A stretch of 64,000 bases of DNA from Cryptosporidium bovis (lineage: Eukaryota; Apicomplexa; Conoidasida; Eucoccidiorida; Cryptosporidiidae): positions 410,001 to 474,000 of the forward strand of contig VHIT02000028.1 of assembly GCA_009768925.2 (NCBI GenBank), written 5' to 3'. How positions within the stretch are numbered: position 1 is the stretch's first letter; each line of letters begins with the position of its first letter. The notes under the pieces are model-generated. The model did not search any database and was not told the DNA's origin. It was given only the letters and a program-made list of their open reading frames with translations. This document shows positions 1 to 30,181 of this stretch, one piece after another. The position numbers were made by a program, and so were the translations under genes.

Positions 1-3000
1 TAATAATCCAATAATCTGGAGATTTTATTGTCATAAATATGGATTTGTACAATTTAAGAGCGATGGGATATGGTGTCACAACAAATATGAATTAATTCGT
101 AGTGGAAATAAAATTGAATATAAAATAAATAACTATGTAGAAAAAAATCAGTTACGAATAAAGAGATCATTTATTCCAAAAGAGGAAGTAAAAGCATACC
201 GTATAGAATTTGGAAATGATGATAAGTTTTTGAAAATATTGGAATATGATTGGTGGAAAAAAGATGACAAGATCAACAGTAATGCTAATAACAATAACAA
301 TGGTAATTGTAAAACAAATATTGATTTTGTGCAAAATATATCTAAAGGTAAAAAGTTATTGTATAAATGGTCGGATAATGAAACAAAGGATACAAATATA
401 GATATCTCATTTGCAACAGAATTAGTAAACTGGAGACTTGTATTTTATATGAACATTTTAAACGAAAATGGAAATCACACATTTTGGCTTAGAGTAGGTG
501 ATAGCATAGATATAATGACACCTATAACAACCGTTAAAATAGATCCAAAAATATATAAAGACATGGACGAATCAATATCAGTAAAAGTATGCGAGCTTGC
601 AAAAAAGATAAAATATTTATCTACTCTACATACATGCCGTCATTTTATACGTTTACCATGTCCAATGAGAATAAGAGAGATACTAATAGGTGGGAGAATT
701 GGAAATATAATAACATCTGAACCAAACTCTCAAGGAAGGTATTTATTAGAATTGCCGATTGAATTAATACATAGTACAGATGAAAATGTCGATTTGCTAG
801 ATTATAATTGTAATTCTGTGAATAATGGAGCAAATAACAATGAGGATGTTGCTTTAAACAAAAACAAATTGCAATTACCAACTAATATACTTAGGAGTAA
901 AAGATCACTGGATGATGGATGTCTAAATGATTTAGTTTACGAAAAAAAAAAAGGAAATATAATAAATAATTTAAATCGAATAGATATATCAAAGTCAGGA
1001 AGTGAATGCAGAGAGAAAGAAAGAAGGATCAATTTAAAATTAAATTATAATTTATATAAAAAAATATCATTAACAAATGCCTTTATTTCATTTGCATCAA
1101 ATACAAATTGGAAAACATCATTGACACCAAGATCAGTGTCTGTTTTTAAACAATTGAATTCAGCTGGTTCAACAAACAATAATTATAAAGATAAGGATTT
1201 ATTTGTTGAATTATTGATGAGTGCACAAAAGAAAAGAGAAAATAATGAAACGGGTAATAATGAGTTATATTTAACAAATATATATTCAAGTAATTACAGA
1301 ACGCATAGCCCAATAAATTGTACTACACCATGTTCTGTTATAAATAGAACATGTAATATTGAATTTCATAATATAAAAGAGTACTTTGATATGTTATGTT
1401 CAAATTCAATAATATTTAATATGTTTGCAACGAGTATAAACCTTCAATATTCAAATTTTGAGTCTGAACAGAATGAATATTGTTGGTGTGAATATCCTAA
1501 AAGTCTCATAGGTTGTATTTGGAAATACAACCCAGTTAAATCTAATATAAATGAAATTAAGAGTATGTTATTAAATTCTGTAAATAATTTGGATGGTAAT
1601 TTATCAGAAAATACTAATATTCATAAAGTTAGTAATACAAATGATTGTTATATTGGTAGTAGAGAATTATTGGAAATAATGATTAAGGTGAACGATATTT
1701 CTGGTAATGAAATGTGGAGAAAATATTTTAATACGAATAGGTTATCATCAAACAATAAAACATTCATTACGCTAAAAAGGGATAATTCTTGTTTGATTGA
1801 CTTAATCTGTTCTGTAATAAGTCATATCAGCAATTATTATGAGGACCATAATTTTTATCCTATTGTAATATTACAAGGATTTGGATGGATAACTCAATTT
1901 AATAAAGATAAAAATAAATTTAAGGAAGAAGAAGTTATTAAGAAAGTCTTTGGTGTAATGAAAAACTCAAAAGATTATAATTTTATTAAATTAATAAGAA
2001 ACAACATACAAGAATTGGTATCAAGTTTAAATGAAGATTATTCATTTGTAAATGGTGAATTGATTCACACTATAATTAAAGATTATTCTATTGATAATAT
2101 AAGTTATGAATTAAAGGATCAAGTAAAAGCTATAGGTGATTTGGTTATTCCAATTTCTTGGACATTAGATGGAAAAAATTTATATAAAGTAGCAATATTA
2201 CCATATACAGAAAAAACTATATTTAATCAAGAAAATGAGGTTTATATTCAAAACTTATCCTCATTTTTGACATTATCATCTTTTGAAGATATTGATTTAA
2301 TGTCAAAACAAAAATTTATAAAATGCAAGGTAATTACAATCAAAAGGGAACTTAATAGATTTGATGATGATATATCAGACCAAAAAATAATTGATGAAAT
2401 AAAAAAATTTAACATTAAAGATATATTAAATTTTATTAATGAGCTGTTTGGAAACTATAACCAAAATGTTAATTCAAATAGCAATAGTAACAGCAGATTA
2501 CTTAATAATAATAACTATCAAGTATCACATATAAACACTCTTTTTGTAGATAATACTTCGATGTCAATTGAGAACAGTGAGGATGAAAATGAATTATGTA
2601 AATTAAATATGTTTATAGAAAACGAAAACAATATTATTCCAAAAAATGACAATAATAGTAATGGTAACAATAATAACAATGATAAGATTTTTTATGATTT
2701 AAATAGTCACAATAATAACACTAACAAATTAAAACTGAAAAAAGGGTATGAATATTTAAAATACAGTAATTATGTTAAGATTGCTATATTGAATAGCTCA
2801 GAGGATACAAGACAGTTTGAGTTTAGTTCAAAAAGATCAGATTTGGTTTTAATTGGCACTTCTTTAGGCAAAGTTAGGCTGGTTGATAGATATGAAGATA
2901 AAATAGTAGGCGAAGAAGGTAAGTTATATACTTTTACTTTTTTGAGTAATAAATTTAATTCAATATGTAATAATATTTACTAAATTTACAATTTAAATAT

Positions 3001-4212
3001 ATAGGAGTTTCTATAAGTCCAATAATAGGTTTAAGTTGGTTAAATAACCATCCAGAGTTATTTATAGCTGGAAGTTGTTTATTAGGATCAATATCAATAT
3101 TAAGTATGAAAGAGAATCCATTTTACATGGATGAATTATTAAATAGCGACAATAATAATGAAATAAGCAGTAATTATATCAATAATATTTACTATGATAG
3201 TCATAATTACAACTATGATAATAATAATAATAATAGAACAAGTAATATAAATAAAAAATATCCATATATAATTAAAATAGAGAAACAAACCAAAGCATTT
3301 CCACAATTAAGTTCAATATCTGTCAATTCAACAGATGACTACTTTTTAACGAGTGGATTTGGCAAATCAGTGGCATTATATAACGTATATTCAGGTTCAT
3401 TTATGAAACTAATGCCAGATATGCACATGTCACATATAAATATAGTTAGATTTACAAATTATCATCCACATGTATTTTCAACGGTATCTTTTGATTCAAC
3501 ATGTAAAATATGGGATTTAAGGCAAAAAATACAAGGAAATGATCCTGTAATTAAGTTTGAATTGCCATGTATGGCTATAATGTCATGTTTTACACCTAAA
3601 GATGACTTAAAAATTGTGGTTAGTGGAATAGATGATTACATGAAGCAATTGGATTTAAGATCAAAAGTAATATGTAAGAACGACTTTAATATTCCATCAC
3701 TAGGTGATGATCATAGTTTTAGAAGATCTTTGTACAATTCTAATGGTGATATTATTTATACTATTAACACAAAAGACAAATATATTAGAGGGTATAGTTC
3801 ATTAGACAGTAATTTGTCATTTAATTTTAACCTAGGCCGTTTTTCAGACTATTTTAGTATAGAAAAAATAAAATACTTAAATAATAATGAGGTTAATATA
3901 AGTACCAACTATAGCAATATTGAATTGATTGGATCAAAAGTACATACATTTAAAGAAAATAATTCAAACTCAGAAAGTATAAATAACGAAATAACACCAA
4001 TCAGTTCATTTAATAATCGAGTACGAATTAATGAACAAGATAGTATAGATATAAATGTTCAAAATAACATAAATTTACAATCAATTAGAGGGCATCCCAT
4101 ATTTGATGATATTTGTGGAATATTAGTCACTGGATCTGAAGAAACAGTATTTTCAAAATCGAAAATAGCACTAATAAAATTTAATAATGATGAAATTAGT
4201 AACATATATTAA
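1..4212 (+). CDS. WD40-repeat protein, 5' partial, two exons in window
   Basis: The reading frame is open from base 2, so the gene starts upstream of the window and no start codon can be assigned. Exons are 2-2918 and 3005-4212; splicing joins the two open frames with a glycine codon split by the intron. The C-terminal part is a WD40 propeller: repeat-like stretches such as LVLIGTSLGKVRLVD, then after the intron GLSWLNNHPELFIAGS, and a canonical repeat ending FDSTCKIWDLRQK. The WDLR tetrapeptide fits the WDxR (DWD) motif of DDB1-CUL4 ubiquitin-ligase substrate receptors, and the tail (SIRGHPIFDD) recalls the plant DHU1-like WD40 family; that link is from memory. The roughly 900-residue N-terminal part has Asn-rich stretches and no domain I recognise. 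It converges on the next gene with only 4 bp between stop codons. Confidence 0.75.
2919..3004 (+). other. Intron of the WD40 gene (86 bp)
   Basis: The donor is GTAAGT and the acceptor ATATATAG. Reading through gives a stop at 2981-2983, while removal restores one frame across a split Gly codon (G at 2918, GA at 3005). A TTTACTAAAT stretch about 30 bases before the acceptor resembles a TACTAAC branch point. Confidence 0.9.
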
Positions 4213-4216
4213 TTTA

Positions 4217-7200
4217 TTATTTTGATCTATTTTTCTGATCAAAATTCAACACACTAATGCATTTTTTCAATTCAAAATGTGAATTTTTATTATTGCTTGT
4301 TATAATGGCTACTTTTGATAATTGAGAAACTTGAATCAAAAAATTTTCAATAGCAATTGAAAAATATGAATTTGAAGTATTATCTTGAATATAATCTTGC
4401 AGAAATAGTCTTGAGATCAATAAAATATCTTGTTGACTAATTATATTATTATTCAATGGATTATATTCATTGTCACGATTAATAATAAATTCGAGAGATT
4501 GAAATGCCTTGCTTAATATAGCTTCTGGAATATTTATAGTAAATATTATTGTATCATGACTGATAAGTGAATCATTTTGTTTATATTCATTTGAAAATGT
4601 ATTGCTAGAATTCTCCTTACCTAGTTCATCCTTATATTTAAAAATGAAATCAAAACAATCACTATTTGACCTTATAATGCAACTAATTGCATCTTGTATT
4701 ACATTCTTAACTAAATTTGTATGTGTTAATAATAAATATGAACTTAACGGAGTTGATATGTTCATATCACTATTCTCATTTTGAGATATATTCAATGGAT
4801 CAAATGGAAAATATTTGCTTGAATGTTTAAGAAGTTCAATAACTATGCTTTGAATTATATTCAAGTGAAAATTTTCGTCATTCAAATTCATATTAGATAA
4901 ATTGTTACTATACAGTTTTAAATATTTTTGTATTATATGTAATGATTGTTCTAATACATTTGAATTAGGATAGTTTAAAAACACAATAAGTAAATTAAAA
5001 CAAGATGATAATAGTCTCTCGTTATTATAAAATATGTTTGATATAATAATATTTTTTGATTGAAATTTATTTAATTTCATATTACTTCCATCATAATTAT
5101 TACATTTATTTGAATTGTAGTTTTTATTGTTTGGTACATTAATATGAATTTGATTTTTATAACCTGTAAAGAATTGATCTATTATTTTTAGTACTTGTTG
5201 CGATATTTCGCACAAATCATTATAATGTGAAATATATATAGTATTTAATAAATTGTTATCTTTTAAATCCTCAGTAAAATCTCTAAATGGAATATGTGTT
5301 TTAAATAATATTGAAAAAGGATCTTCCATAGGTAAACTACATTTTAAATCGCTATTTAAAGACGTTAGTAATATATAACTTTGGCACTTCATTAAATTAT
5401 CCCATTCAATATTTAGTCTATTAATTATATTCGGAATGAAATTTGATACAAATACGTTTTCAAAAAATAATACAATCTTATAATCATTTTCGGTACATCT
5501 TGGGATTAAATTAGGAGAAAGTATTTTGGATAATCCATTTTTTATTATTGAATTTAATATATATATTGGCGTTGTTAATATAGGTTCAATCAGAGTCTTT
5601 GTAAGTAAGTTTAAATATTTATTGTCAAAATAAAGGCCAGAACAAACAACAAAATTAATGTTACTGTTACAATTATTATTTTCACTTAATACAATTTCAT
5701 GGTTAGTTCCCAGTGTAAATATGTACACAATTATTTTTATCAATATATTTCTAATTGATGAAGTTATCCTCCTAATTGTATTTATATTCTTACTGAAAAT
5801 ATATTTATATGATATTATTTTCGATAACTTTTGTATTATTTTATCATTTATATTTTTTATATCACTCCTATTTATCCATTCTTGATCCGATATCGTATTA
5901 AATACATATAAATAATTAGATAATACATTATCTTCTTTATTTAGATTAAATGAACTTATCGAACTGAATGTAAAAAAAAGAAAACAGATTGACTCAAATA
6001 TAGTTAAACTTATTTTCTCTAGTGGATGCTTGAATAATATTTTTTCATCAATTTTATCGATAAATCCACCTGAATATGCTTCTAAATAATTAGATGGTAA
6101 ATTTACATTTGAAAACAATGAATAAATTAAATTCAAAGAATTCTTTATTTGTAATAAATTATACCAATTTTCCTCGGAAATATCATTATAATCAATTTTT
6201 AAAGCATTAATTAAAGAACCAAAACTAAATTCCAAAAATGATTTATTAAGTAAATTATTGATGATTAAATTATTATTATTGTTATTGTTGATATTACTGT
6301 TATTACATATATTTAATAAAAACTCAACAGAGTTATTTGAAGCAATAAGTGAGAATTGATATATTTCTGAATAGTTACGTGTTGCATTTGTTACTGCTAT
6401 TAAAACAGAAGTTAAAATATTTTTTTCTTCAATAGTTAATTTCTGTATATTTAAAGCCTGTTTTATTATATTAATTATTTCGGATATATAATTTTTAAAT
6501 AAATTTGAATTATTTATTAATAATTTTGAGAATAAATATCCTGATGTTTTTCTTAATTCCTTGCAATTATTGTCATCTCCAGAATATGATAAATAATAAA
6601 GGAATGTTTTCAAGTAGTATTCAATATTCACACATGAGTTGTTTGTATCATATAAATTCTTATACCAATCTGTGCAAAGAATTGAAATATACATTAATGA
6701 TAATTTTCTGTTCTCCAAATTAAAACCACATAAATCTATTAAATTTAAATTAAGTATGCCATTTATTAGACTATAGAATGAAATTAACCATTTTTTAGTT
6801 TTTTTAATATCAGTTTGATTAATTAGTAAATCCATATAAGACGATGATAGATCCAGGCAATACCTAGCACTAGTAACATTGTTATTATCATTTTTATTGA
6901 TATCATTGTTTTCATTAGTGATATGAAAATTTAAACGCGTTATTGTGGTTTCAATAAAAAAGAATATTACATCTAATATTAATAGTTTTTTGCAACTGTT
7001 TGGATTTGAATAATTATTATCACATAAATGTTTCTCACATTTTTTATTAAATGTCTGCGAGCTTAATATATATGTTGATACGTTTAAAATTGTTTCAACA
7101 AATGCATTCAAAGCAATACCACATTCAAAGTCAATTAATGAATTAATAAGATTAATTATTCTATTCTTTAATGTACCAAATAGCTTATGAAAACTTGAAT

Positions 7201-8908
7201 TATAACAATTAATTGAGTCTTGAATGGTAATTTCAGACTCATTGTTATTATTTTCTGTATTTATAATGTAGTATTGATCATATAAAACCGAATACTTTGA
7301 AATAATATATGAATAACAAAATATTTGAGATGGAAAGTGTGAAAACACACTTAATTTTTCTGAATTAAGTTTATTTAATGAATTAATTAGCATATTTGAT
7401 ATAATAATATTCCATTCGTTCCATTCATTTGAAGTATAGTTTATAGATGGATCTCCCATTTTAATCGATCTTATGAATACAATTACAACAAGTATATCTA
7501 TATTTAACATTTCTATATTATTAAGAAATATATTATTCTCTTTATGAATATTTTTTAATATATATGTCATAGATGAAATTGATAAATCACATATTAATAT
7601 ACTTGGATGCAATGACAATAAAATACAAGTATTCCATATATGTATTATTGTATCATATTTATTGCCATAATTCTCAAATATTATATTATCTGGGAACTTA
7701 AGAATATAAATGAATGTTAATTCAGTTAAATCTTTAAATAATTCAGTCAGACAAATATGCTTCAAATAATTATCGTACTTTGGATTTTCGAACATTAGTT
7801 GTGGATATAAAACCATATTTCGAACTAATTTAGAAATACCAATAGAAAATCTATTTATGTCCTCATATTCTAAATTATTAAAACAATTTTTTTTTTGTTT
7901 TTTTAAATTATACATGAGATAATTTAATAAATCAATCATTTCATCATCTACATTTAAATTATTAGAACTCAGTAATATATTTATAAGTAATTCATCCAAT
8001 TTTAATTTAATTAAATGAGTTGAATCGATTATATTTGTTAAATTTTTAAGTGTATAAAAACAAAGTTTAATTCTATTTATAATAAAATTATTATTATTAT
8101 TATTATTGGAATAAATGTCATTTTTTGTTATTAAATCAATTATTTCCTTTATATCATTACTTATCAAATGTAATATTGGCTCAACTTCATTTCTTATTCC
8201 GTGTATAATTGAAACTCTAGCTTTTGAATCTAATTTTAAGTTTGAACTTATTAGTAAACTATCAATTATTTCATTAACAATGCCAAATATAAGTCTTGTT
8301 AATTTATCAACTTTAATATCTAAATTATTTTTCTTTTTTATTATATTTCTTGACTTTAATATATTGTTCATAAATATTTTCCATGAAACAAAGTTATCAT
8401 TAATTATTACTAATCCTATAATATATGAGAGTTTTCTAATAGCAGAATTTGAATATATTAATAATTCGTCCATATTACAAATATTATTATTGTTAGCACT
8501 ATCATTAATAGCTGCATTATATTCTTGTATAGATATTAAAAGTAAATTATTTCTTATTCTTATTTTTTCTTGATTTGTGAATTTATCCCATTTATTTAAT
8601 ATGTACTTTTCGAGTATAGATAATACTATAAATTCGATATTTTCCAAATAATACTCCGAAATTATCATCTTTTCAACTTTGTATTTTGTTATTTTAAGTG
8701 TTAATAATACTATTTCATCTATCATTAAGCCTTCATATTTATGTAATTCTGTTAAAAACTTTTCATCATCTGATTTTCTTTCATTTATTATTGGATTTGA
8801 TGTTTTTATTATACTGTCTATTACCTAAAAATAATTAATATGCAAAATATTTACTATTACAATTTCATTATTATACAAACTTACTCTATTTGCAATCTCC
8901 TCATTCAT
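4217..8908 (-). CDS. Large helical-repeat protein, probable importin-beta/exportin family karyopherin
   Basis: The main open frame starts at an ATG at 8725, but a better model adds a 5' exon: ATG at 8908, eight codons (MNEEIANR), a 60 bp GTAAGT/TAG intron at 8825-8884, then 33 further codons in frame. This gives 1543 residues. The sequence is almost wholly helical and leucine/isoleucine-rich, as expected of HEAT-type alpha-solenoids. The N-terminal region (FIVLSILEKYILNKWDKF, residues about 70-90) resembles the importin-beta N-terminal region of exportins such as CRM1, which reads like ILENVIKTRWK. That family carries cargo through nuclear pores with RanGTP. The protein is longer than typical exportins (about 1100 residues), partly through Asn-rich insertions. 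Another HEAT-repeat scaffold is possible. It ends 4 bp from the convergent WD40 gene. Confidence 0.5.
8825..8884 (-). other. Intron near the 5' end of the karyopherin-like gene (60 bp)
   Basis: On the minus strand the donor is GTAAGT and the acceptor ATTTTTAG. Exon 1 is 24 bases (phase 0), and exon 2 continues open into the long frame. Read-through reaches a stop at the acceptor TAG itself, so splicing is needed to use the ATG at 8908. Confidence 0.8.
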
Positions 8909-9975
8909 TTATGTATATGGAGTAAAAGAACACAATTAGAAAACAGTTGAATAATATTAGATTGAATTATCAATATGCTATTAAAGTAATAATAATAATT
9001 GATATTACTATTATTTTTAAATGATTTTCAAATTAAAGTCTGCTATACACTTTCTATTTGGCGGCAAGGTGTGGCTAGTGTATAGATTAAAAATGCATGT
9101 AGTAACTAATATAAAGATAATTTAAACAATTGTTAATGTACTGATACAAATTATGTAGGTAAATTAAGCATACAATAATTAAAGGGTGTAAAAAATAGCA
9201 AGTGGTTAATTACACATAATTTCAGTCTAAAATTAAGGAGAAGTGATGTATATTGATAATTGCAATATCAAATATTTAGAAAGAGATAAAAACATGTTCT
9301 TTAAATAGATTTTAATTATTAAAAGCAGACAAATATGGACAACCAGTGGTAATAAATATTAGTGAATCAGCATAATGTTAGCATGTTCGTCAATTACTAC
9401 TTTAATTTATGCTTAAAGAATGAAAACTATTTTAAATATTATAGAAATCAAGTCCCGCCCTTTGACCACATGTTTGAGGCTCTAATGCAAAAAGAAATGA
9501 TAGTTAGATATTTGAATAAAAATAAAATAATCAAAATCCGTGGGATAAGCAAACATATATAAAAGTGTGTAATTTATTAATGTATATATATATTTACATA
9601 CTTTTTACACGAATTCATTTAAAGACTAAGTGATAACAAGTTAGTGGATTGTTTTTTATGAAAATAAGATTTGTGTGACTAAGATACGGGTACTGATATT
9701 TGAAAAAAAAATTACATAGCAAATTCAAATATTAACGTTGGAATAATAGTAAATATAATACTCCGATTATAGAGTAATATGTGCATTTATTAGATAAATA
9801 TGCAATCATTTTTTTTATTAGTAACTATTTAGAAAGAAATTTTTGTAAATTTTAAAGTAGTATTATTAATTGTTAAATATAATACAAGTTACTCATATAA
9901 ATTCATTTTTATTCTTCATTTTTTTTAATTACTGAATTTTATTTTATTTATTAGTTTTTTTAAATATTATACAGA
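8909..9975. promoter_or_regulatory. Divergent intergenic region with E2F-like box and stem-loop
   Basis: This 1067 bp spacer separates the minus-strand karyopherin-like gene from the plus-strand VPS13-like gene. TTTGGCGG at 9057-9064 matches an E2F-type box and lies about 150 bp upstream of the karyopherin ATG. It sits in the loop of a perfect 9 bp inverted repeat, CTATACACT (9043-9051) and AGTGTATAG (9077-9085). ATGCATGT at 9093-9100 is a partial ApiAP2-type site. I see no convincing gene in the rest. Confidence 0.5.
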
Positions 9976-28272
<18,297 letters not shown>

Positions 28273-28365
28273 ACAATAATTCAACTACAATTGTCTTAAA
28301 GTAAATTTCAATGTTAGATTGACGGCACTCCATTTCCTCTTTGATTTACATCGAAAAAATGAATT

Positions 28366-28373
28366 TGCATGCA
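28366..28373. promoter_or_regulatory. TGCATGCA palindrome, candidate ApiAP2 site
   Basis: It is an exact match to the TGCATGCA motif reported for one Plasmodium and one Cryptosporidium ApiAP2 domain. It lies about 95 bp past the VPS13-like stop codon and 1.8 kb before the next start, so its target is unclear. Confidence 0.35.
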
Positions 28374-28813
28374 TCTATCTATTATAATATAAATAAAAGC
28401 ACTTTATTTAATATTAACTACACGTACTAACATAATAATACGCATTATTCAATTTTGCACAAGCATGAACATTAATTGTCATTGTAAGTCAATATATACA
28501 TTTAAATGTATAAATCTTCGAACATACTTAAAGCGAATTAGAATAGTATTCAAAGTAAACTTACACAATTAATGGATTAATTGTGCGCATTTATTTACAT
28601 TTAAATATCAATATTCCTCGTGAACTTCAAAACTAATGAAGAACCATTTAAATGAATAGATTGCCATCATCAATACACCATAATCTCTACTAAATAAAGA
28701 ACATATTAGCAAAATTTCCTATCTTTGTTCTTCGTTAATAAAGGAGAACATCATTTCAAATAACCTTCATGTAGTTGAATTTATTAAACGAAAGTTAGAA
28801 AGTAAAAAAATAA

Positions 28814-28850
28814 GGATGGGATGGGGATGGGGATGGGAATGGGGATGGGA
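28814..28850 (+). repeat. GGGGAT-type short tandem repeat, G-quadruplex candidate
   Basis: Six runs of three or four G, separated by two or three bases, sit in otherwise AT-rich DNA. The unit (GGGGAT/GGGAAT) is not the TTTAGG telomere type known for Cryptosporidium. Four or more G-runs with such short loops satisfy the usual G4 pattern on the plus strand. Confidence 0.75.
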
Positions 28851-29676
28851 ATAAAAAATATATAGGGGAAAATAAACTCTCTCAGACATCTAAGGAAGTC
28901 CATCATATGGTCTTAAACGCGCATATTTAAGATCCCTTCAATTTCGGTTAAAACTGCGAATGTTGAGAAACGAAGTTTTTGTCATCATTGAGAGCATATG
29001 GAATGAAAAGCTTTAAAAAAATTAAACCAGTTGCTTTGATTAATGTATATTAATACAATGTTAATTTAACTCCACTCTCTAATTGCTTTTGTATTTATTG
29101 ATACATTTATTTACCTTAAGTATTTTCTGAAAATAAAAACGAATAAAATATTTTTCATTGTATTACTATAGATTTGTGTAATATATATTAGATTGTAAAT
29201 ACCCAATGCAACATAAGTAGTGTCAATTTAAAGCGTTATTATTTTAACTGTGACAATACATATATATATTATTCACTTCGATTGTAGTCAAAGTTGGAGT
29301 AATATGACTTTTTATACTTGATAAACGATAAATATACCTGTCGCATGATTAAGTTGAAATTTGTAGTCTCTAATTCACATTAACACTCATTTTAAGTCCA
29401 CAATATACAACACTAAGACCAATTTTCTATCAAAAAAAATATTTTAAATATTTGTATTATTTTTGTCTTTTATTAAGAGAGAATGAGACATATAATTGTT
29501 ATTTTCAAATAAGAGTTGGTTACGAATATTATTTATTTATTAATTACACCATTATGTTTTATTATTAGAATAATTAGTAATTCTGGTTTACCTATTTATA
29601 GTGAGTTTATTCGGTAAAATAAATTATTTGATATCACCGTTTGACTATTATTAAAAAAACTAAAGCACGTAGGCGT

Positions 29677-29699
29677 CGGCGCTATGTTTGTGCGCCAAC
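29677..29699. promoter_or_regulatory. Inverted pair of E2F-like GGCGC boxes
   Basis: CGGCGC (29677-29682) and TGCGCCAAC (29691-29699; reverse GTTGGCGCA) face each other across a few bases. They lie about 490 bp upstream of the ATG at 30182 and are the clearest promoter candidate for that gene. Confidence 0.4.
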
Positions 29700-30181
29700 A
29701 ATAATTAATGCGGGTGAAATAATATTAAATGTAAAAATGTATGTATTTTTCAATTTTTCTTTTTGAAACAGAAAGAAATATAGATTTAAAATAAAAAGAA
29801 ACTGAGCGAATATAATATAAATATTGATTCATAAAGCTTCACTACCTGCAAATATAATTTATTTTTGGAATTAAAGTTCCTTTTTTTTCTTTACTTGATT
29901 AAAGATTACATTCTTTTCAGAAAGCATCACAAAGTTAGTTTAAAATAAGAAAGCAATTAAACAATACAATATAGCAAATATTGCTGTTCTAAATATAAAT
30001 AAGTAAATAAAATTTCCTACGTGTATTAATATTTAATACTATCAAAACTAATAATATTGAATAAAAGACTAAATTAATTTATATTAAATAAAAGACAAAT
30101 TCATGGATAGTTAAATAAACTCTAAATACTAATTTGATATTTTTGGTATATTTGTTTACATATTTGCTATTACTCAGTTAA

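Larger units (their letters stand above)
28273..30181. other. 1.9 kb intergenic region without a supported gene
   Basis: This is the longest gap in the window. It holds a TGCATGCA palindrome, a G-rich repeat and two GGCGC boxes in opposite orientation (29678-29682 and 29692-29696). A less AT-rich stretch at about 28860-29030 has no open frame and no RNA signature I can name. Short open frames here look like chance. Confidence 0.6.

Noticed and set aside
8902-8904. Alternative ATG at 8904 (minus) for the karyopherin-like gene
   Set aside because: That frame ends after eight codons; the overlapping ATG at 8908 splices in frame.
9362-9562. 66-codon open frame upstream of the VPS13-like gene
   Set aside because: It lacks an ATG at its start, has no recognisable domain and its length is expected by chance in a 1 kb spacer.
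28457-28489. GTAAGT after a short ATG frame, as if a first exon of the 30182 gene
   Set aside because: The intron would be about 1.7 kb, far longer than any other here (49-86 bp).
28814-28850. G-rich repeat as an internal telomere
   Set aside because: The unit is GGGGAT/GGGAAT, not the TTTAGG type expected, and the flanks are ordinary gene-bearing sequence.
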